Source of the DNA: Candidatus Acetothermia bacterium
Lineage (GTDB): Bacteria > Bipolaricaulota > Bipolaricaulia > UBA7950 > UBA9294
DNA: 17,994 bases
NCBI GenBank assembly: GCA_003650505.1
Contig: QMQL01000006.1
Coordinates: 1-17,994 of the forward strand
Reading direction: 5' to 3'
This document shows positions 13,637 to 17,994 of this stretch, piece by piece. The first letter of the stretch is position 1. The number at the start of each line of letters is the position of its first letter. The translations under genes were made by a program, and so were the position numbers. The notes under the pieces are model-generated. The model made no database searches. It saw only the letters and a list, made by a program, of their open reading frames with translations, and was not told the origin of the DNA.

Positions 13637-14252
13637 CGCGTTTCCCCATTCGAAGGATCGCCCCGCGCGGCCCGGGGGTCGATCCCTTCACAATCAAAAG
13701 GTTCCTCTCCGGGTCGACGCGGAGGACCCGGAGCCCCTTGATCGTCACCCGGCGCGCACCGGTATGCCCGGGGAGCTTCTTCCCTTTGACGACGCGCCCC
13801 GGCTGAACGCAGTTCCCGACCGACCCGGGGCGCCGGTGGAAGTGTGACCCGTGCGACTTCGGGCCGCCGGCGAAATCCCACCGCTTGACAACGCCCTGGA
13901 AACCGAGCCCGCGCGATATCCCGGAGATGTCGATCTTGTCCCCCTCAGCGAAGACATCCACGCCGATCACATCGCCCACGTTGTAGTTCTCCGGGTCGTC
14001 CACCCGGACCTCGAACAGGTGCCTGTGGGGGGCTACACCGGCCTTCTTGAAATGACCGGCGAGCGGTTTGGTGACCCGCTTCTCGTCGACCTCGTCGTAT
14101 CCCAGCTGAAGCGCGTTGTAGCCGTCCGTCTCGATCGTCTTGACCCGGACAACGGTACACGGCTTCGCCTCGAAGACAGTCGCTCCCACAGCGGAGCCGT
14201 CGACGAACAGCTGAGTCATCCCGATCTTACGCGCTAGTAGTCCACGTGCCAT
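13629..14252 (-). CDS. rplC: 50S ribosomal protein L3
   Basis: A 207-residue uL3, an assembly initiator whose central extension reaches toward the peptidyl-transferase centre. The N-terminus GLLARKIGMTQLFVDGSAV, the signature FAGGPKSHGSHFHRRPGSVG (127-146 region) and GRVVKGKKLPGHTGARRVT are diagnostic. Length is typical of the short bacterial form. ATG at 14252 is 20 bases after the rpsJ stop with GGAGG upstream. The last codons overlap the rplD start. Confidence 0.98.
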   Translation of the reverse strand: MARGLLARKIGMTQLFVDGSAVGATVFEAKPCTVVRVKTIETDGYNALQLGYDEVDEKRVTKPLAGHFKKAGVAPHRHLFEVRVDDPENYNVGDVIGVDVFAEGDKIDISGISRGLGFQGVVKRWDFAGGPKSHGSHFHRRPGSVGNCVQPGRVVKGKKLPGHTGARRVTIKGLRVLRVDPERNLLIVKGSTPGPRGAILRMGKRDG

Positions 14253-14272
14253 CTTCCGCCAACCTCCATGCC

Positions 14273-14581
14273 TTAGAGCTTGATCTCGATATCGATCCCA
14301 GTCGGGAGCTCGATGTCCATCAAGGCATTGATCGTCTCCGAGGTCGGCTCTTTGATGTCCAACAGACGGGTGTGGATCCGCCGCTCGAAGTGCTCCATCG
14401 AACGCTTGTCAATGTGCGGGGATCGGAGGACCGTGTAGATCCGGCGCTCGGTCGGAAGCGGAATCGGGCCGGAGATCTTCGCCCGCGTCTCCTTAGCCGA
14501 TTCGACGATCTTCCGGATCGAGCTGTCGACCAGTTCATGGTCGTAACCCCGCAACTTGATCCTAATCTTCTCTCTTGCCAT
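14273..14581 (-). CDS. rpsJ: 30S ribosomal protein S10
   Basis: A 102-residue uS10, a 30S head protein that also works in transcription antitermination with NusB. KIRIKLRGYDHELVDSSIRK (5-24), ISGPIPLPTERRIYTVLRSP (36-55) and SMEHFERRIHTRLLDI are highly conserved. The ATG follows the fusA stop after a single base. In most bacteria tuf, or a long S10 leader, lies between; here neither does, so rpsJ is probably translated by coupling to fusA. Confidence 0.99.
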   Translation of the reverse strand: MAREKIRIKLRGYDHELVDSSIRKIVESAKETRAKISGPIPLPTERRIYTVLRSPHIDKRSMEHFERRIHTRLLDIKEPTSETINALMDIELPTGIDIEIKL

Positions 14582-14582
14582 A

Positions 14583-16658
14583 TCAGTATCCTCTGTTCCG
14601 GACGATCTTCTCCGTCAACCCGTCCGGAACGACATCGTAGCGCACCACGCGCAACGAGTACATCGCCCTTCCCTGGGTCAGCGACCGGAGCCGTGTGGCA
14701 TATCCGAAGGTTTCGGCGAGTGGGACGGAGACCGAAAGGACCTGCACCGTCTCCCGCGCCTGAAGCTCTCGGATTTCCCCGCGCCTCCGCGCCAGGTCCT
14801 CCATCACATCACCCAGATACTCGCTCGGGGTGACGACCTCCCCCTCCATGATCGGCTCGAGGAGCCCGAATACCCCGGTGGCATACGCTTTATGCAGCGC
14901 AACAGACGTCGCTGCACGAAACGCCAACTCTGACGAGTCTACCGGATGAAAAGACCCACCGATTAAGGTGGCTCCAATATCGGCCAAAGGATAACCGGCC
15001 ACCGGCCCATTTGTCAACGTGGCCCGAAGCGCGTTCTCTATCGCGTTTCGATACGTATGCGGGACCTCCTCCTCCTTCGCCGTGCACGCGAACCTGATCC
15101 CGCTCCCCCGGGGCAATGGCTCCAACCGGAGGACGACGTGGCCGTACTGGCCGCGCCCACCCGCCTGCCTCACGAACCTCTCTTCGACCTCGAGCGGCTC
15201 GAAGAGGGTCTCCCTATAGGCGACCTGCGGTTTGCCGGCATGGGCGATCACCCCGAACTCCTCCCTCAGCCGGCGGAGGATGACCTCGAGGTGGAGCTCC
15301 CCCATCCCTCCGAGGATCATCTGATTCGTCGTCTCGTCGGTCCTCAGGTGGAGCGTGGGATCCTCCTCCACCAGTTTCATCAACGCCTCGGTGAGGCTTG
15401 TGAACTCGGCGTCGGTCCTCGGCTCGACGGCGACGAAGACGACCGGCTCCGGAAACTCGATCTTCTCGAGCAGGATGGGAGCGGAGCGGTCACAGATCGT
15501 ATCGCCCGTCAAGATGTCGCTCGAACCGACGACCGCCACGATGTCCCCGGCCTCCATCCTCTCCAACGGGGTCCGGCGGTTCGCGTGCATCCGGAAGATC
15601 TTCGTCACCCGGAGCCCTTTCCCGGTCGAGGCGTTGAGGACATGCCCTCCCACGGGGAGGGTACCGGAATAGACGCGGACGAAGACCAACCGGCCGGCAT
15701 AGCGATCGGCCGCCACCTTGAACGCGAGGGCCGAGAACGGCTGGGACGGGTCGGCCGTCCGCTCTTCCTCTCCGTCGACGCTCCTGACCGGAGGGACATC
15801 GAGGGGGGAGGGGAGGTACCGGACGATCGCATCGAGGAGCGGCTGAACGCCGATGTTCTGAAACGCCGCTCCACCGAGGACGGGGATCAGTTCGCCGCTC
15901 AGACAGCCGTTCCTCAGGGCATCGTGGAATAGGGAGGGCTCGGGCTCCTTCCCCTCCACGAACAGCTCCATCACCCGGTCGTCCACGTCGGCGACCCGTT
16001 CGATCGCCAGCTCCCGATAGAGGTCCGCCTTCTCCTCCATCACCGGAGGGATCGGTCGGCGCTCGATCACTGCGCCGAGGGAAGCCTGATCCCATACGAG
16101 GAGCTCGCGGCCGATCAGGTCGACCATCCCGATCAGGCGGCGATCCTCGTCCCGATAGGGGAGGAAGAGGGGGACCGGCCTGACACCGAGGCGCCCCTCG
16201 ATCATCTTCAGGGTCTCCTCGTAGCTCGATTCGACCCGATCGAGTTTATTGACGAACGCGATCCGCGGGATGCGATACCGATCCGCCTGACGCCAGACGG
16301 TCTCGGACTGGGATTCGACCATCTCCACGCCGGAGAAGATCACCACCCCGCCGTCGAGGACGCGGAGGGAGCGTTCCACCTCGGCCGTGAAATCCACGTG
16401 GCCGGGGGTGTCGATGATGTTGATCCGGTACCCCAGCCACGGGCAGGTCGTCGCAGCCGATGTGATCGTGATCCCCCGCTCCCGCTCCTGGGTCATCCAA
16501 TCCATCTCGGCCGCGCCGTCATGGACCTCGCCCATCTTGTGGATCTGCCCGGTGTAGTAGAGGATCCTCTCCGTCGTCGTCGTCTTCCCCGCGTCGATGT
16601 GGGCCATGATCCCGATGTTCCGCACCTTCTCGAGGGGGATCTGATCGAGGCTCGACAT
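14583..16658 (-). CDS. fusA: Translation elongation factor G
   Basis: A 691-residue GTPase that drives tRNA-mRNA translocation, and ribosome recycling with RRF. G1 is AHIDAGKT (19-26), the switch region includes ERERGITI (58-65), G3 DTPGH (83-87) and G4 NKLD (137-140; most bacterial EF-G has NKMD). Domains II-V follow: GGMGELHLEV in domain III, RQAGGRGQYGHV at the start of domain IV, and GSFHPVDSSELAF with H571, equivalent to the translocation-critical E. coli H583. The C-terminus is EKIVRNRGY. Length equals the Thermus protein. ATG at 16658 has GAGGT upstream. Codons 534-596 look different from the rest (see findings). No tuf follows. Confidence 0.97.
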   Translation of the reverse strand: MSSLDQIPLEKVRNIGIMAHIDAGKTTTTERILYYTGQIHKMGEVHDGAAEMDWMTQERERGITITSAATTCPWLGYRINIIDTPGHVDFTAEVERSLRVLDGGVVIFSGVEMVESQSETVWRQADRYRIPRIAFVNKLDRVESSYEETLKMIEGRLGVRPVPLFLPYRDEDRRLIGMVDLIGRELLVWDQASLGAVIERRPIPPVMEEKADLYRELAIERVADVDDRVMELFVEGKEPEPSLFHDALRNGCLSGELIPVLGGAAFQNIGVQPLLDAIVRYLPSPLDVPPVRSVDGEEERTADPSQPFSALAFKVAADRYAGRLVFVRVYSGTLPVGGHVLNASTGKGLRVTKIFRMHANRRTPLERMEAGDIVAVVGSSDILTGDTICDRSAPILLEKIEFPEPVVFVAVEPRTDAEFTSLTEALMKLVEEDPTLHLRTDETTNQMILGGMGELHLEVILRRLREEFGVIAHAGKPQVAYRETLFEPLEVEERFVRQAGGRGQYGHVVLRLEPLPRGSGIRFACTAKEEEVPHTYRNAIENALRATLTNGPVAGYPLADIGATLIGGSFHPVDSSELAFRAATSVALHKAYATGVFGLLEPIMEGEVVTPSEYLGDVMEDLARRRGEIRELQARETVQVLSVSVPLAETFGYATRLRSLTQGRAMYSLRVVRYDVVPDGLTEKIVRNRGY

Positions 16659-16707
16659 CGTGCTACCTCACTCGGGGATCCAATGACACGGGGGGTAGGG
16701 GGCCACG

Positions 16708-17166
16708 CTACCAGCGGTAGTGGGCGAACGCCTTGTTCGCCTCCGCCATGCGATGGGCGTCGAGCCGCTTGTTGTACGCCTTGCCTTCCTTCCGGGAAGC
16801 ATCGAATATCTCCGCTGCTAGGCGCTCGGCTATCGTGTGCTCCCCGCGGGCACGGGCGGCGTTGACGATCCAGCGGAGGGCGAGGGCGATCTGCCGGTCG
16901 GGCGGGACCTCGTAGGGTACCTGGTAGTTCGCACCTCCGACCCGCCGCGTCCGGACCTCCAGGCGGGGGGAGCAGTTGGCGACCGCTTCGTTGAAGACGT
17001 CGAGGGCCGGAGCATCGCCCTTCGCTTCCAACAGGTCGAGGGCGTCGTAGACGATCCTCTCGGCGAGCGATTTCTTCCCATCGACCATAACATAATTAAT
17101 CAGCTTCGCGAGAAGCTTGCTGTTATACTTGATATCCGGTTTCACGTCGCGGCCCGGGATCTTCAT
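16708..17166 (-). CDS. rpsG: 30S ribosomal protein S7
   Basis: A 152-residue uS7, which nucleates assembly of the 30S head and binds near the E site. RDVKPDIKYNSKLLAKLINY at the N-terminus, DGKKSLAERIVYDALD, and VRTRRVGGANYQVPYEV (about 72-88) are diagnostic, with AHRMAEANKAFAHYRW at the end. I chose the ATG at 17166, one base after the rpsL stop; an upstream ATG in the same frame lies far inside rpsL and adds an unrelated 22 residues. The AAGG-type ribosome site is weak, which suggests coupling to rpsL. Forty-nine bases separate it from fusA. Confidence 0.98.
   Translation of the reverse strand: MKIPGRDVKPDIKYNSKLLAKLINYVMVDGKKSLAERIVYDALDLLEAKGDAPALDVFNEAVANCSPRLEVRTRRVGGANYQVPYEVPPDRQIALALRWIVNAARARGEHTIAERLAAEIFDASRKEGKAYNKRLDAHRMAEANKAFAHYRW
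17102..17117 (-). other. Small hairpin in early rpsG codons
   Basis: A perfect 6-bp inverted repeat (AGCTTC / GAAGCT) with a 4-base loop lies at codons 17-22 of rpsG. It is followed by an unusually AT-rich run of synonymous codons (ATT AAT TAT GTT) in a gene that otherwise prefers G/C-ending codons. In E. coli the rpsL-rpsG region of the mRNA is bound by S7. Whether this hairpin has any such role is unknown, and it could be chance. Confidence 0.25.
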
Positions 17167-17167
17167 C

Positions 17168-17539
17168 TCAGCTTCCCTTCTTGGCGCCGTACTTCGAGCG
17201 CCCCTGGCGGCGGCCTTCCACCCCTTCGGCATCGAGGGTCCCGCGGACGATGTGGTACCTGACTCCGGGGAGGTCCTTGACGCGTCCCCCGCGGACGAGG
17301 ACCATCGAGTGTTCTTGAAGGGTATGCCCCTCGCCGCCGATGTAGGCCGTCACTTCCTTGCCGTTGCTCAACCGGACGCGGGCCACCTTCCGGAGGGCGG
17401 AGTTCGGCTTCTTCGGTGTGCGCGTATAGACGCGCGTACAGACACCCCGCCGCTGCGGACATGCATCGAGCTGGGGCGCCCTGCTCTTCTTCGACTTCGG
17501 CTTCCGTCCCATCCTTATCAACTGATTGATTGTTGGCAT
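17168..17539 (-). CDS. rpsL: 30S ribosomal protein S12
   Basis: A 123-residue uS12 at the decoding centre. MPTINQLIRMGRK starts the protein, and CPQRRGVCTRVYTR, TPKKPNSALRKVARVRL and GGRVKDLPGVRYHIVRG carry the key residues. Lys43/Lys44 and Lys88 match the sites whose changes give streptomycin resistance in E. coli, so the protein looks like the sensitive type. Asp89 is the residue methylthiolated by RimO where that enzyme exists. ATG at 17539 has AGGGAGA upstream and sits just below a promoter at 17562-17590. It is the first gene of the str cluster. Confidence 0.99.
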   Translation of the reverse strand: MPTINQLIRMGRKPKSKKSRAPQLDACPQRRGVCTRVYTRTPKKPNSALRKVARVRLSNGKEVTAYIGGEGHTLQEHSMVLVRGGRVKDLPGVRYHIVRGTLDAEGVEGRRQGRSKYGAKKGS

Positions 17540-17561
17540 CTTGTCTCCCTAACGTTCCGGC

Positions 17562-17590
17562 ATTATAAGCCCATCCTGAAGGCGGCTCAA
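17562..17590 (-). promoter_or_regulatory. Sigma-70-type promoter before rpsL, overlapping the rpoC stop
   Basis: On the minus strand TTGAGC (17590-17585) is followed by a 17-base spacer and a perfect TATAAT (17567-17562). The TGA stop of rpoC lies inside the -35 box. The expected start is near 17555, giving a leader of only about 15 bases that already holds the AGGGAG ribosome site of rpsL. TATAAT is rare in such GC-rich sequence, and the position at the head of the str cluster makes this a good candidate for the main ribosomal-protein promoter. Confidence 0.65.
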
Positions 17591-17994
17591 CCCGTCCCCA
17601 CGCCCTCCTCGGCCGTGGCCTCGATCCCTTCCCCCTCGGCCGGTTCGGCTTTCTCCTCTCTTTCACGGGGGAAGCCGGTCCCGGCCGGGATCCTCTTCCC
17701 GACGATGATGCTCGGCTTCAGGCCGTCGAGTTCATCGACCTCCCCGCGGAGCGCCGCCTCGGCAAGGACCTTCGTCGTCCTCTGGAACGATGCGGCCGAA
17801 AGCCAACCCTTCGTCTGGAGGGCGGCCTTGGATATCCGGAGGAGCTCCCGTTCACCGGCCGGGAGGCGCTTCTTCCCGAATGGAACCTCGATCGTCTCCC
17901 CGTCGCGCTCGATCCTGACGAGTTCGATACCGGCGCGTTGGGCCGCCGCGATCACATCTTCCGTCAGCGCCTCTCCGGCAGCGGCGATGATCCC
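17587..17994 (-). CDS. rpoC: DNA-directed RNA polymerase subunit beta', C-terminal fragment (5' part outside window)
   Basis: The last 135 codons of rpoC; the frame is open to the right edge. KAALQTKGWLSAASFQRTTK followed by VLAEAALRGEVDELDGLKPS and IIVGKRIPAGTGF is the highly conserved C-terminal signature of beta', which forms part of the polymerase core near the omega-binding site. After it comes a roughly 25-residue tail rich in Glu, Gly and Ala (EEKAEPAEGEGIEATAEEG), probably disordered. The TGA stop is 47 bases before rpsL, and no L7Ae-like gene intervenes as it does in many Firmicutes. rpoC-rpsL adjacency is the usual bacterial order. Confidence 0.95.
   Translation of the reverse strand, partial: GIIAAAGEALTEDVIAAAQRAGIELVRIERDGETIEVPFGKKRLPAGERELLRISKAALQTKGWLSAASFQRTTKVLAEAALRGEVDELDGLKPSIIVGKRIPAGTGFPREREEKAEPAEGEGIEATAEEGVGTG

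Noticed and set aside
16659..16707. Possible promoter or small gene in the rpsG-fusA gap
   Set aside because: I see only the fusA ribosome site (GAGGT); there is no convincing -10/-35 pair or hairpin in these 49 bases.
17167..17232. Longer rpsG start inside rpsL
   Set aside because: It adds 22 Arg/Ala-rich residues with no S7 homology and overlaps rpsL by 65 bases; the ATG one base after the rpsL stop gives the conserved S7 beginning.
1..17994. CRISPR arrays, insertion sequences, prophage genes, tRNA or rRNA genes
   Set aside because: No regularly spaced repeats, transposase-like proteins, terminal inverted repeats or tRNA-like folds were seen; nearly all bases are accounted for by conserved housekeeping genes.

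Overview
This window is a bacterial ribosomal-protein super-operon read entirely on the minus strand, so transcription runs from the right end to the left. It holds 34 contiguous minus-strand genes, from the 3' end of rpoC (right edge) to rplQ, and then a separate, partly visible regulator gene at the left edge. The DNA is GC-rich with mostly G/C-ending codons. Gene order, Shine-Dalgarno sites, Cys-rich S14, S4, L36 and Adk, SecY and bacterial RpoA all say Bacteria. Two usual members are missing: tuf between fusA and rpsJ, and rpmD (L30) between rpsE and rplO. The zinc-binding forms of several proteins suit an anaerobic or thermophilic deep-branching lineage, but the window alone does not fix the phylum and I do not name one.

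Layout in transcription order: (1) rpoC 3' end, then the str cluster rpsL-rpsG-fusA (17994-14583). A near-consensus promoter (TTGAGC, 17 bp, TATAAT) overlaps the rpoC stop codon just upstream of rpsL. (2) The S10 cluster rpsJ-rplC-rplD-rplW-rplB-rpsS-rplV-rpsC-rplP-rpmC-rpsQ (14581-9687) begins one base after the fusA stop. (3) The spc cluster rplN-rplX-rplE-rpsN-rpsH-rplF-rplR-rpsE-rplO-secY (9690-4677). (4) adk-map-infA-rpmJ and the alpha cluster rpsM-rpsK-rpsD-rpoA-rplQ (4672-257). Spacing is extremely tight, mostly overlaps of 1-14 bases or gaps under 25 bases; the two largest gaps are 47 bp (rpoC-rpsL) and 49 bp (rpsG-fusA). I see no internal terminator, so the whole set is probably co-transcribed and translationally coupled. 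A GC-rich hairpin follows rplQ.

(5) Left edge (1-256): the post-rplQ hairpin, then a strong sigma-70-type promoter (TTGACA, 17 bp, TATTAT), a palindrome on its start site, and the first 29 codons of an ArsR-like winged-helix regulator. This looks like an autoregulated gene separate from the super-operon.

The genes jointly supply ribosome assembly (S and L proteins), translation factors (EF-G, IF-1), RNA polymerase subunits (beta', alpha), protein export (SecY), N-terminal Met removal (Map) and adenylate balance (Adk). I found no exotic system. The observations most worth a second look are a block of unusual codon use inside fusA domain IV, an S11 lacking the normally conserved C-terminal tail, the absent tuf and rpmD, and the promoter/operator arrangement before the ArsR-like gene. 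No gene-free stretch exceeds 300 bases; the longest, 88-256, is described under its sites.
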